Shown in pieces: positions 35,887 to 44,938 of a stretch of DNA of 64,000 bases. Origin of the DNA: Pseudomonas haemolytica (GTDB lineage: Bacteria > Pseudomonadota > Gammaproteobacteria > Pseudomonadales > Pseudomonadaceae); assembly GCF_009659625.1 (NCBI RefSeq), contig NZ_VOIW01000001.1, positions 124,001-188,000 of the forward strand. The letters are read 5' to 3'. The notes beneath the pieces are model-generated. The model did not search any database. It saw nothing but the letters and a program-made list of their open reading frames with translations, and was not told the origin of the DNA. A program made the position numbers and the translations under genes. Within the stretch, counting starts at the first letter, position 1. Every line of letters starts with the position of its first letter.

Positions 35887-36804
35887 TCAGGCGGCGTTCT
35901 TGAGTTTCGGGTCCAGCGCATCGCGCAGGCCGTCACCCATCAAGTTGATTGCCAGCACGCTGAGCAAAATAGTCAAACCAGGCAGGCTCACGACCCACCA
36001 GGCGCGTTCGATGTAGTCACGGGCCGAAGCCAGCATGGTGCCCCACTCCGGGGTTGGCGGTTGTACGCCAAGCCCCAGGAAGCCCAGCGCGGCGGCATCG
36101 AGGATCGCCGAAGAGAAGCTCAAGGTGGCCTGGACGATCAGCGGTGCCATGCAGTTAGGCAGCACGGTGATGAACATCAGGCGTGGCAGGCCGGCGCCGG
36201 CGAGGCGGGCGGCAGTCACGTAGTCGCGGTTCAGTTCGCCCATTACTGCGGCGCGGGTCAGACGTACGTAGGACGGCAGCGACACGATAGCGATGGCGAT
36301 CACGGTGTTGATCAGGCCAGGGCCGAGGATCGCGACAATGGCCACAGCCAGCAGCAGCGACGGCAGGGCCAGCATGATGTCCATCAAGCGCATGATGGTC
36401 GGGCCGAGCAGGCGCGGGAAGAACCCGGCGAACAGCCCCAGCAGGATGCCCGGGATCAGCGACATCACCACCGACGACAAGCCGATCAGCAAGGACAGGC
36501 GCGAACCCTGGATCAGGCGCGAGAGCAAGTCACGGCCCAGTTCGTCGGTCCCGAGCAGGAACTGCATCTGCCCACCTTCCAGCCAGGCCGGCGGGGTCAG
36601 CAGGAAGTCGCGGTATTGCTCACTCGGGTTATGCGGTGCAACCCACGGGGCGAAGATCGCGCAGAACACAATCAGCAACATGAACAGCAGGCCGGCAACC
36701 GCGCCTTTGTTCTTGGAGAAGGCTTGCCAGAATTCTTTGTACGGGGACGGGTACAGCAGGCTCTGATCGACTGCTGACACTGGAGTAGAGGTAGTCATGG
36801 TCAT
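35887..36804 (-). CDS. dppC: Dipeptide ABC transporter permease DppC
   Basis: A 305-residue inner-membrane permease. It has the OppC-type N-terminal segment ([20 protein letters not shown] with the first helix near residues 32-55), several further helices and the EAA loop [20 protein letters not shown]. It ends [16 protein letters not shown], the standard DppC tail. The ATG at 36804 is used; a second ATG two codons inside is possible. It lies 4 bases after the dppB stop and forms the channel with DppB. Confidence 0.95.
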   Translation of the reverse strand: MTMTTSTPVSAVDQSLLYPSPYKEFWQAFSKNKGAVAGLLFMLLIVFCAIFAPWVAPHNPSEQYRDFLLTPPAWLEGGQMQFLLGTDELGRDLLSRLIQGSRLSLLIGLSSVVMSLIPGILLGLFAGFFPRLLGPTIMRLMDIMLALPSLLLAVAIVAILGPGLINTVIAIAIVSLPSYVRLTRAAVMGELNRDYVTAARLAGAGLPRLMFITVLPNCMAPLIVQATLSFSSAILDAAALGFLGLGVQPPTPEWGTMLASARDYIERAWWVVSLPGLTILLSVLAINLMGDGLRDALDPKLKNAA

Positions 36805-36808
36805 GATC

Positions 36809-37819
36809 TCAGCGCTGGTGACGGATGCGTGGGTTGGCGAAGCCGTAGAGGATATCCACCACGAAGTTCACCAGGATCACCAGGCAGGCGATCAGCAGGA
36901 TGCCGTTTTGCACCACCGGGTAATCCCGTGCACCAATGGCTTCGATCAGCCATTTGCCGATGCCGGGCCACGAAAAGATGGTTTCGGTCAGTACGGCGCC
37001 GGCCAGCAGGGTGCCGACTTGCAGGCCGACTACGGTCAATACCGGGATCAGCGCGTTGCGCAGGCCGTGCACAAATACCACGCGGGCCGGCGACAGGCCC
37101 TTGGCCTTGGCAGTACGGATGTAGTCCTCGCGCAGCACTTCGAGCATCGACGAACGGGTCATCCGCGCAATCACCGCCAGCGGGATGGTGCCCAGCACGA
37201 TGGCCGGCAGGATCAGGTGGTGCAGGGCGTCCCAGAAGGCGTCCGGTTCGTCGGCCAGCAGGGTGTCGATCAGCATGAAGCCGGTGCGTGGCTCGATGTC
37301 GTAGAGCAGGTCGATACGCCCGGAAACCGGGGTCCAGCCCAGGCTCACCGAGAAGAACATGATCAGGATCAGGCCCCACCAGAAAATTGGCATCGAATAT
37401 CCCGCCAGGGAGATGCCCATCACCCCATGGTCGAACAGGGATCCTCGTTTCAAGGCCGCGATTACCCCAGCCAACAGGCCCAGGATGCCGGCGAACAACA
37501 GGGCAGCCATGGACAGTTCCAGGGTCGCCGGGAAGAGGGCGGTGAACTCGGTCCACACGCTGGTGCGGGTACGCAGCGATTCGCCAAGATCGCCCTGGGC
37601 GAGCTTGCCGACGTAATCCAGGTATTGCGCATACAGCGGCTTGTTAAGGCCAAGGCGCTCCATTGCCTGGGCATGCATTTCGGGGTCAACCCGGCGCTCG
37701 CCCATCATGACTTCTACGGGGTCGCCTGGAATCATGCGAATCAACGCAAAGGTCAGCAACGTGATGCCGAAAAACGTGGGGATCAATAACCCCAATCGGC
37801 GGGCAATAAAACTAAACAT
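36809..37819 (-). CDS. dppB: Dipeptide ABC transporter permease DppB
   Basis: A 336-residue permease. It begins MFSFIARRLGLLIPTFFGITLLTFALIRMIPGDPVE across two pieces, the classic DppB N-terminus with its PGDP motif, and includes TEFTALFPATLELSMAALLF and the EAA loop RTAKAKGLSPARVVFVHGLRNALIP in two pieces. Six helices are expected. The start is the ATG at 37819; codons further upstream belong to the intergenic hairpin region. It is preceded by a binding-protein gene at a distance of 75 bases that contains a strong hairpin, so permease levels may be set lower than binding-protein levels. Confidence 0.95.
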   Translation of the reverse strand: MFSFIARRLGLLIPTFFGITLLTFALIRMIPGDPVEVMMGERRVDPEMHAQAMERLGLNKPLYAQYLDYVGKLAQGDLGESLRTRTSVWTEFTALFPATLELSMAALLFAGILGLLAGVIAALKRGSLFDHGVMGISLAGYSMPIFWWGLILIMFFSVSLGWTPVSGRIDLLYDIEPRTGFMLIDTLLADEPDAFWDALHHLILPAIVLGTIPLAVIARMTRSSMLEVLREDYIRTAKAKGLSPARVVFVHGLRNALIPVLTVVGLQVGTLLAGAVLTETIFSWPGIGKWLIEAIGARDYPVVQNGILLIACLVILVNFVVDILYGFANPRIRHQR

Positions 37820-37855
37820 CTTGGTGTGTACCTCAATCAGCCGGTTAGGCAGGTT

Positions 37856-37881
37856 CGGCACCGTCAATATCGACGGTGCCG
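37856..37881. repeat. Intercistronic hairpin between the binding protein gene and dppB
   Basis: CGGCACCGTC (37856-37865) pairs perfectly with GACGGTGCCG (37872-37881) around a 6-base loop. No T run follows on the coding (minus) strand. Hairpins in this position often protect the upstream binding-protein mRNA from exonucleases or partly stop transcription. Confidence 0.7.
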
Positions 37882-37894
37882 AGCGTTTTTCTTA

Positions 37895-39490
37895 TTACTT
37901 CACCTGGGTGGTGGCGAAGTTATTGTTCGTCAGAGGGCTTTGGGTATAACCCTCGACGTTCTTGCGCATGGCGGTGAACATTTTCGGGTAGGCCATGGGA
38001 ATCCACGGTTGGTCCTTGTCGAAAACGTCCATTGCTTGTTCATAGAGTGCAGCGCGTTGGCCGGGTTCAGCGATAGCGCGCGCCTTGTCGATCAAGTCTT
38101 GAAACTCCTTGTTACACCAGCGCGCGTAGTTTTCGCCGTTTTTCGCTGCATCGCAACTCAGGTTGGGGGTGAGGAAGTTATCCGGGTCCCCGTTATCCCC
38201 GGCCCAGCCGGAGGAAACCATGTCGTGCTCGCCGGCTTTGGCGCGCTTGAGCATTTCGCCCCATTCCATGACCTTGATATTGACCTTCAGGCCAATCTGG
38301 GCCAAGTCCGCCTGCATACGCTGGGCGCCGAGCATCGGGTTAGGGTTGGTCGGGCCACCGCCGTTACGGGTAAACAGGGTGAACTCGGTACCTTCCGGCA
38401 CGCCGGCTTCCTTGAGCAGGGCGCGGGCCTTCTCCAGGTCGCGGGTCGGGTTTTTCAGTTTGTCGCTGAACCCCAGCAGGGTCGGCGGATACGGGCCGGT
38501 TGCATCGAGTGCGTTGCCTTTACCGTACAGGGACTCGTTGTAGCCTTTCTTGTCGAACGCGATGTTGATCGCATGACGCACCCGCGCGTCGCTCATGTAT
38601 TTGTGCGTGGTGTTGAGCGCGGTGTAGCTGGTGGTCATGGCGGCCAGTTCATCGACCTTCAGGTTCGGGTCTTTCCTGATGCTGGGAAGGTCATCGGGCT
38701 TGGGGTACAGCGCGACCTGACATTCGTTGGCCTTGAGTTTTTGCAGGCGCACGTTGTTGTCGACCGCAATGGCCAGGATCAACGGATCGGCCGGCGGCTT
38801 GCCACGGAAGTACTCCGGGTTGGCCTTGAAGCGTACCTGAGCATCTTTCTGGTAGCGGATGAAGATGAACGGGCCGGTGCCGATCGGCTTGCTATTAAGC
38901 TCATCGGTCTTGCCGGCGGCGAGCAACTTGTCGGCGTACTCAGCGGAGTGGATGGCGGTAAACGGCATCGCGACATCGGCCAGGAACGGTGCTTCAGGGC
39001 GCGTCAGCGTGAAGACGACGGTGTGGTCGTCGGTCTTCTCGACACTCTTGAGCAGTTCCTTGAAGCCCATGCTTTCGAAATAGGGGAAGCCCGTGGCGGA
39101 TTTGTTATGCCAAGGGTGTTTCGGGTCCAACTGGCGCTGGAAGCTCCAGAGCACATCATCGGCATTCAAGTTGCGCGTAGGTTTGAAGTAATCGGTGGTG
39201 TGGAACTTGACGTCGTCGCGCAGGTGGAACGTATACGTCAGGCCGTCATCACTGATGTCCCAGGACTTGGCGAGCGCTGGAACCACTTCGGTGGTGCCGG
39301 GCTTGAAATCCACCAGGCGGTTGAACATGGTTTCAGCGGCGGCGTCAGCAGTCACGGCGGTGGTGTACAGGACCGGGTCGAAACCTTCCGGGCTGGCTTC
39401 GGTGCAGACTACCAGCGGTTTGGCCGAAACGCCGATCGCCACGCTCAACAGCGCAGCGGCCATGGTGGCTTGTAGCGGGAGCATTTTCAT
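37895..39490 (-). CDS. dppA: Periplasmic dipeptide-binding protein (SBP family 5), permease-proximal copy
   Basis: A 531-residue periplasmic binding protein. A signal peptide (MAAALLSVAIGVSA, about residues 10-23) precedes KPLVVCTEASPEGFDP, the start of the mature DppA-like domain; family 5 signatures such as DVKFHTTDYFKPTRNLNADDVLWSF (in two pieces) and AYPKMFTAM follow. It is the binding protein nearest to dppBCDF and corresponds by position to dppA4 of P. aeruginosa (from memory). It differs more from the three other copies in this window than they do from each other. Substrate preference among di- and tripeptides is not readable. Confidence 0.92.
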   Translation of the reverse strand: MKMLPLQATMAAALLSVAIGVSAKPLVVCTEASPEGFDPVLYTTAVTADAAAETMFNRLVDFKPGTTEVVPALAKSWDISDDGLTYTFHLRDDVKFHTTDYFKPTRNLNADDVLWSFQRQLDPKHPWHNKSATGFPYFESMGFKELLKSVEKTDDHTVVFTLTRPEAPFLADVAMPFTAIHSAEYADKLLAAGKTDELNSKPIGTGPFIFIRYQKDAQVRFKANPEYFRGKPPADPLILAIAVDNNVRLQKLKANECQVALYPKPDDLPSIRKDPNLKVDELAAMTTSYTALNTTHKYMSDARVRHAINIAFDKKGYNESLYGKGNALDATGPYPPTLLGFSDKLKNPTRDLEKARALLKEAGVPEGTEFTLFTRNGGGPTNPNPMLGAQRMQADLAQIGLKVNIKVMEWGEMLKRAKAGEHDMVSSGWAGDNGDPDNFLTPNLSCDAAKNGENYARWCNKEFQDLIDKARAIAEPGQRAALYEQAMDVFDKDQPWIPMAYPKMFTAMRKNVEGYTQSPLTNNNFATTQVK

Positions 39491-39570
39491 TCAGAGCCCT
39501 CTGCAATCGTTGGAGCCAGAAAAGCGTAGACGGCGAGCTCGTCCTGAGCCCACCGCCTGCCTGGCACTAA

Positions 39571-40971
39571 TTAAAGGATGTTGAATGGAACAGTGGTCAC
39601 CAGACGGAACTCTTTGATGCTGCCGTCGGATTGGAACTCACTGCCGCGGTGCTCGACGTAAGTGGCACGAATCGCGGTGGCCTTGAGTGGGCCACTCTGG
39701 ATTGCGTAGGAAGCGCCTACACCGTATTCCTGGTGTTTTTCGCCGTCCTGGGTCTGGATGCCGTCGTAGCCTTTGCCGACTACACCGCGGTTGCCGGTGT
39801 AGTGGGTGCCGTCGATGCCCCAGCCGCGAGCGGAGTATGCGTTGAACTTCAGGCCTGGCACGCCGTATTCGGCCATGTTGATGGCGTAGGCGACCTGGAA
39901 CGATTTCTCGTTCGGGCCGTTGAAGTCAGACGTCAGGGAGTTGGCCAGGTAGATGCCGTTGGTTTCGTGCAGGTAGTCGAAGTATTCGTTACCGTTCACG
40001 GCCTGGTAGGCGAAGGTCAGGCTGTGGGCCTGGTGAGTCAGTCCAAAGGACAGGGAGTAGGTATCGTTGTCGATATCCCCCATCAGCTTTTTGCCTTCAT
40101 CGACGGTCTTGTAGTAGTTGAAGCCGGTAGTCAGGGCCAGTTGCTGGCTGTCACCCAGTTCATGGGTTGCACCGAAGTAGTACTGGTTCCAGAAGTCCTT
40201 GACGTTGGCGCCGAAGAAGCTGGTCTTCAGGCTCTTGAACGGCTGGTAGTTGGCACCCAGGGTGTAGACCTTGTCGGTTTCGACCTTGGCGTTGCTGGTG
40301 TACTCGGAACGGAATTTCGACAGGCTCTGTTCGCTACGTGGCGAAACGCGGTCAAACACGCCGCCCTGGAACGACAGGTTGCTGAACTCTTCGCTGTTGA
40401 AGCTCACGCCCTGGAAGCTCGACGGCAGGGCACGGTTGCCGATGGTGTCGATGATGCCGCTGCTGAAGTTCTGGCGACCGGCGGTCAACGTGGTGTTGGA
40501 CACGCGGAACTGCACGTTGGCCAGGCCCAGTTTGCTCCACTGGTCGACGGCGTCGCCATTGGAGTCGGCCAGGGTACGGTTGGAGCCACCTTTGATGTCA
40601 CGCTTGCTGCGATCCAGTACCAGGGCGTTGTAGACCGCAACTTCGGTCTTGACCCCTACGGTGCCCTGGGTGAAACCCGAGCTGGCGTTGAGGATAGTGC
40701 CCTGCACCCAGTTGGTACGGTTGCGATCAGTCAGGGTCTGGCCATGTTTCTTGTAAGAGAAGGTGCCCCCACGGTATTTGCTTTCATGGGAGTACCAGTT
40801 ACGCGTGGTGCCGCCCAGGCTGAAATCTTCGATAAAGCCCTTGGCCTCGCTTTGGGCACTGGTTCCGGCCAACGTGGTGGGAACGAAGTCCTGGCTGGCG
40901 GGTTCCGCGTAGGCGGTTGCCGTGATGCTGCTGATGGCCAGGGCCAGAAGCGCTTTGCTGCTCAGTTTCAT
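39571..40971 (-). CDS. opdP: OprD-family outer-membrane porin, OpdP (dipeptide) type
   Basis: A 466-residue substrate-specific porin of the OprD family. It has a signal peptide MKLSSKALLALAISSITATAYA (22 residues, in two parts), then FIEDFSLGGTTRNWYSHE and KHGQTLTDRNRTNWVQG, the conserved early strands of OprD, and a C-terminal strand ending LVTTVPFNIL. In P. aeruginosa OpdP (PA4501) lies inside the dpp cluster and transports Gly-Glu and arginine-type ligands (from memory); the same position here supports OpdP. The ATG at 40971 has AAGGAG 9 bases upstream, which rules out the longer frame. It lies 80 bases before the dppA gene. Confidence 0.9.
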   Translation of the reverse strand: MKLSSKALLALAISSITATAYAEPASQDFVPTTLAGTSAQSEAKGFIEDFSLGGTTRNWYSHESKYRGGTFSYKKHGQTLTDRNRTNWVQGTILNASSGFTQGTVGVKTEVAVYNALVLDRSKRDIKGGSNRTLADSNGDAVDQWSKLGLANVQFRVSNTTLTAGRQNFSSGIIDTIGNRALPSSFQGVSFNSEEFSNLSFQGGVFDRVSPRSEQSLSKFRSEYTSNAKVETDKVYTLGANYQPFKSLKTSFFGANVKDFWNQYYFGATHELGDSQQLALTTGFNYYKTVDEGKKLMGDIDNDTYSLSFGLTHQAHSLTFAYQAVNGNEYFDYLHETNGIYLANSLTSDFNGPNEKSFQVAYAINMAEYGVPGLKFNAYSARGWGIDGTHYTGNRGVVGKGYDGIQTQDGEKHQEYGVGASYAIQSGPLKATAIRATYVEHRGSEFQSDGSIKEFRLVTTVPFNIL

Positions 40972-41141
40972 GGGTGAAGCTCCTTTGGTTCTTTTTTTAA
41001 TGCCGGTCTTTTTAGGTGAACCGGCTATTGGGTGTGGAACTCGTTCAAGCTTTTGCAAACGTTTGGCGTAGGAGGTTTCCTAATAAAAAGCTGCGCGTTT
41101 GCCGGGGAGCCCACTTCGCTCCCCGCAATCCGGTTATTTTC

Positions 41142-42746
41142 TTATGGGGTAATGCTAACGCCCGAGAACACGTTGCGGCCGAAGGGGCTCACCTTGAAGC
41201 CTTCGACTTTGGCGCTTAACGGTTGGTTGACCGTCGAGTGGGCGACTGGCGTGATCGGCACCTGCTGCTTGAGCAGTTGCTGCGCCTGTTTGTACAGAAC
41301 AGTCCTTTGTTCACGGTCGGTCACGACCTTGGCTTGCTTGATCAGCTTGTCGTACGCCGGGTCACACCACATGGAGTAGTTGTTGCCACCGATGGCATCG
41401 CAGCTGTAGAGCGTGCCCAGCCAGTTGTCCGGGTCACCGTTGTCGCCGGTCCAGCCGATCAGGCTGACATCGTGCTCACCGTTCTTGGTGCGCTTGATGT
41501 ACTCGCCCCATTCGTAGCTGACGATCTTGACCTTGAGGCCGATTTTGGCCCAGTCGTTCTGCAGCATCTCGGCCATCAGCTTGGCGTTGGGGTTGTACGG
41601 ACGTTGCACCGGCATCGCCCACAGGGTGATCTCGGTGCCTTCCTTGACGCCGGCAGCCTTGAGCAACTCCTTGGCTTTTTCCGGGTTGTAGGCGGCGTCT
41701 TTGATGCTGTCGTCGTAGGACCACTGCGTCGGCGGCATGGCGTTGACCGCCAGTTGCCCGGCGCCCTGGTACACGGCGTTGAGGATGCTCTGCTTGTTCA
41801 CCGCCATGTCCAGCGCCTGGCGTACTTCGAGCTGATCGAACGGCTTGTGGCGCACGTTGTAGGCGATGTAGCCGAGGTTGAAGCCAGGCTTGGTCAGCAG
41901 TTGCAGGTTCGGGTCGGCCTTGAGGGCCTCGACATCGGCCGGGCGCGGATGCAGGGTCACCTGGCATTCGCCGGCCTTGAGCTTCTGCACCCGCACCGAG
42001 GCGTCGGTGTTGATGGCGAAGATCAGTTGATCAAGCTTGACCCGGCTCGGGTCCCAGTACTGTTTGTTGCCCACATAGCGGATCTGCGAGTCTTTCTGGT
42101 AGCGCTGGAACACGAAAGGGCCAGTGCCGATCGGCTTCTGGTTGATGTCGCTGGGCCGGCCTTGCTTGAGCAACTGCTCGGCGTATTCGGCCGAGAGGAT
42201 TGCGGCGAAGCTCATGGAGATATTCTGTACAAACGCGGCGTCGACCGTGTTCAAGGTCATCACCACGGTATAGGGGCCTGTTTTCTCGACCTTGGCGATA
42301 TTCTTGTTCAGGCTCATCCCGTTGAAGTACGGAAACTCGGTGGGGTAGGCCTTGCGGAACGGGTGGTCGGGGTCAAGCATGCGGTTGAAGGTGAACAGCA
42401 CGTCGTCGGCGTTGAAGTCCCGCGTCGGCTTGAATTCCTTGTTGCTGTGGAATTTCACCCCTTCACGCAGGTGGAAGGTGTAGGTCAGGCCGTCTTCGGA
42501 AATATCCCACTTGGTCGCTAGCCCAGGAACGACGTTGGTCTCGCCCTTTTCAAACTCGACCAGGCGGTTGTACAGCGGCTCGGCTGCGTCGTTGTCGGTG
42601 GCGGTGGTGTATTGCGCAGTGTCAAACCCTGCCGGGCTGCCTTCGGAACAGAACACCAGGCTCTTCTTCTCGGCCGCTTGGCCCATCGTGGCCACAGCCA
42701 GCAGGCTGGTGGCAAACATCGCGGATAGAACGGTGGTATGGCGCAT
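41142..42746 (-). CDS. Periplasmic peptide-binding protein (SBP family 5), second copy
   Basis: A 534-residue DppA-like binding protein, with signal peptide (MFATSLLAVATMGQAA, about 10-25) and mature start KSLVFCSEGSPAGFDTAQ. It lies upstream of the porin and by order corresponds to dppA3 of P. aeruginosa (from memory). From about residue 325 to 405 it is nearly identical to the neighbouring copy at 43052-44680 (AVNAMPPTQWSYD, KELLKAAGVKEGTEI, WAMPVQRPYNPNAKLMAEML), which shows a recent shared origin or gene conversion. A hairpin without a clear T run follows the stop. Confidence 0.92.
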   Translation of the reverse strand: MRHTTVLSAMFATSLLAVATMGQAAEKKSLVFCSEGSPAGFDTAQYTTATDNDAAEPLYNRLVEFEKGETNVVPGLATKWDISEDGLTYTFHLREGVKFHSNKEFKPTRDFNADDVLFTFNRMLDPDHPFRKAYPTEFPYFNGMSLNKNIAKVEKTGPYTVVMTLNTVDAAFVQNISMSFAAILSAEYAEQLLKQGRPSDINQKPIGTGPFVFQRYQKDSQIRYVGNKQYWDPSRVKLDQLIFAINTDASVRVQKLKAGECQVTLHPRPADVEALKADPNLQLLTKPGFNLGYIAYNVRHKPFDQLEVRQALDMAVNKQSILNAVYQGAGQLAVNAMPPTQWSYDDSIKDAAYNPEKAKELLKAAGVKEGTEITLWAMPVQRPYNPNAKLMAEMLQNDWAKIGLKVKIVSYEWGEYIKRTKNGEHDVSLIGWTGDNGDPDNWLGTLYSCDAIGGNNYSMWCDPAYDKLIKQAKVVTDREQRTVLYKQAQQLLKQQVPITPVAHSTVNQPLSAKVEGFKVSPFGRNVFSGVSITP

Positions 42747-43051
42747 GACAATCCCGATCCTTGTTTGTAGTTATCAACAGCGAGCCATCCCTCTGGCGTC
42801 CGGCCAGGGAGATGTCACTGATCCCACACACAGCAAGTGCCCTTCCCAGAATGATGCCTCTGCTGTCCTACGACGTTATTGGTCGTTGACCTTGCAGTAA
42901 ATGCGTCAAATCTGACTAACCTTGTAGGTAACGGAGGCACGGGGCGCAGTTCGTTGCTGTAGGACGGCAACGATTGCAAGCGTGGTCTGTTTCCTATGGC
43001 CCAGGCAGATGGAATAACGGCGACGTTAAGAAACGTCGCCGTTATTGATCA
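42747..43051. other. Intergenic region between two peptide-binding protein genes
   Basis: No gene is seen in these 305 bases. They hold the promoter and leader of the 41142-42746 gene and, at the right end, the terminator of the next gene. An independent promoter for each binding protein is likely. Confidence 0.6.
43013..43046 (-). terminator. Terminator after the third peptide-binding protein gene
   Basis: AATAACGGCGACGTT (43013-43027) pairs perfectly over 15 bp with AACGTCGCCGTTATT (43032-43046) around a 4-base loop, 5 bases from the stop of the 43052-44680 gene. A/T ends of the stem supply the U-rich side. Confidence 0.8.
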
Positions 43052-44680
43052 TTACTTGCCGCTGACGCTAACGCCGTAGAAGGAGTTCAAGCCAAACGGG
43101 CTGATCTTGAAGTCCTGTACGGTATTACGCATGGGTTGATACACCGTCGAGTGCGCGATAGGTGTCATCGGGACTGCATCTTTGAGGATATGTTGCGCCT
43201 GCTTGTACAGCTCGGTGCGTTTGGCGACATCCGATGTGGCCTTGGCTTCTTTGACGATACCGTCGAATTTCTTGTCGCACCATTTGGAGAAGTTGTTACC
43301 CGACAGCGAGTCGCAGCCGAACAGTACGTTCAGCCAGTTGTCCGGGTCACCATTGTCGCCGCTCCAGCCAATGATCATGGCCTGGTTCTCGCCGCCTTTG
43401 GAGCGCTTGATGTACTCGCCCCACTCGTAGCTGACGATGTTGACCTTCAGGCCGATCTGTTTCCAGTCGTTCTGCAGCATCTCGGCCATCAGCTTGGCAT
43501 TCGGGTTGTACGGACGTTGAACCGGCATGGCCCACAGGGTGATTTCGGTACCTTCCTTGACGCCGGCTGCCTTGAGCAGTTCCTTGGCCTTGGCCGGATC
43601 GTACTTGGCATCCTTGATAGTGGTGTCATACGACCACTGGGTCGGCGGCATGGCGTTGACCGCCAACTGGCCGGCACCCTGGTACACGGAGTCGATGATT
43701 TGCTGCTTGTTCACCGACATGTCCAGGGCTTCGCGTACGCGCAGGTCGGACAGCGGGTTGGCGGCGGTCTGGCCCTTGAGTACCGGCATGACGTTGTAGG
43801 CGATGTAGCCCAGGTTGAAACCGGCCTGGTGCGGCAGTTTCAGATCCTTGTCTTCGCCTAGCGCCTTGAGGTCGGCCGGACGTGGGAACAGGGTGATCTG
43901 GCATTCGTTTTTCTTGAGCTTCTGGATACGCACCGACGGGTCGGTGGTGATAGCGAAGATCAGGTTGTCGATCTTCACGTCTTCAGGCTTCCAGTAGTCC
44001 TTGTTGCCGGTGTAGCGAATGTTCGAGTCTTTCTGGTAGCTCTTGAACACGAACGGGCCAGTGCCGACTGGTTTTTGGTTGATGTCGGCAGGTTTGCCTT
44101 CCTTCAACAACTGCGCAGCATATTCAGCGGACTGGATCGACGCGAAGCTCATGGCCAGGTTCTGGATGAAAGCCGCGTCCACGGTGCCAAGGGTGAACTT
44201 GACGGTATGGTCATCGACTTTCTCGATGTTCTTGATGTTGGTGTCCATCCCCATGTCCGTGAAGTACGGGAACTCGGTGGGGTAGGCCTTACGGAATGGA
44301 TCGTCTTTATTGATCATCCGGTTGAAGGTGAACAGTACGTCGTCAGCCGAGAATTCACGAGTAGGCTTGAAGTACGGGGTGGTATGGAACTTGACGCCTT
44401 CGCGAAGGTGGAAGGTATACGTCAGACCGTCCGGGGACACGTCCCAGCTGGTGGCCAGGCCAGGAACAACGGCGGTGCCGCCACGTTCGAACTGGCTCAG
44501 GCGGTTGAACATGGTTTCGGCCGAGGCATCGAAGTCTGTTCCGGTGGTGTACTGGCCTGGGTCGAAACCGGCCGGGCTCCCTTCGGAGCAGAACACCAGG
44601 TTAGTTGCCGCAAGGGCTACGGGGGCTGCGGCCATAAGGCCAGCGCTCACTAATAACGGAAGGACTGCGTGTTTAAGCAT
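43052..44680 (-). CDS. Periplasmic peptide-binding protein (SBP family 5), third copy
   Basis: A 542-residue DppA-like protein. The ATG at 44680 has GAGG 5 bases upstream and gives the signal peptide MLKHAVLPLLVSAGLMAAAPVALA in two parts; the longer frame to 44704 would spoil it. The mature start is TNLVFCSEGSPAGFDPGQYTTG. Compared with its neighbours it has a short insertion around GQTAANPLSD (near residue 300). It shares long identical stretches with the second copy. By position it fits dppA2 of P. aeruginosa (from memory). It has its own terminator. Confidence 0.92.
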   Translation of the reverse strand: MLKHAVLPLLVSAGLMAAAPVALAATNLVFCSEGSPAGFDPGQYTTGTDFDASAETMFNRLSQFERGGTAVVPGLATSWDVSPDGLTYTFHLREGVKFHTTPYFKPTREFSADDVLFTFNRMINKDDPFRKAYPTEFPYFTDMGMDTNIKNIEKVDDHTVKFTLGTVDAAFIQNLAMSFASIQSAEYAAQLLKEGKPADINQKPVGTGPFVFKSYQKDSNIRYTGNKDYWKPEDVKIDNLIFAITTDPSVRIQKLKKNECQITLFPRPADLKALGEDKDLKLPHQAGFNLGYIAYNVMPVLKGQTAANPLSDLRVREALDMSVNKQQIIDSVYQGAGQLAVNAMPPTQWSYDTTIKDAKYDPAKAKELLKAAGVKEGTEITLWAMPVQRPYNPNAKLMAEMLQNDWKQIGLKVNIVSYEWGEYIKRSKGGENQAMIIGWSGDNGDPDNWLNVLFGCDSLSGNNFSKWCDKKFDGIVKEAKATSDVAKRTELYKQAQHILKDAVPMTPIAHSTVYQPMRNTVQDFKISPFGLNSFYGVSVSGK

Positions 44681-44891
44681 GTTGGCCTCATGATTTGTTG
44701 TCATTTTTGGTGGTGAGGGCGACCTCGTGAGTCGGCCTGCGGATACTTATGCAGGCGCCATACCCAATGCAAGATGCTGAGCGGTCGGTAGCGACAAACT
44801 GTGGTACGAACGTACAGGAATGTCGCAATTATGAAAGTTTAGACACAAATGTGCCTGTTTGGAGGGTTTTTTCGGTGCGGCGAGCGCACCA

Positions 44892-44927
44892 GAAAAGCTC
44901 AACCGAGGCGTCTAGCGCACTCGGTTG
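44892..44927 (-). terminator. Terminator after the fourth peptide-binding protein gene
   Basis: CAACCGAG (44900-44907) pairs with CTCGGTTG (44920-44927) around a 12-base loop, followed on the minus strand by AGCTTTTC. It lies shortly after the stop at 44939. Confidence 0.7.
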
Positions 44928-44938
44928 GGGCGCGGTTG

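Noticed and set aside
37826..39475. Plus-strand frame of 549 codons opposite the dppA gene
   Set aside because: Antisense shadow of a binding protein with a signal peptide; similar shadows occur opposite all four binding-protein genes.
41102..41125. GGGGAGC...GCTCCCC hairpin between opdP and the second binding-protein gene as a terminator
   Set aside because: No T run directly follows on the minus strand and the next T-rich tract is about 15 bases away, so I do not list it as a terminator.
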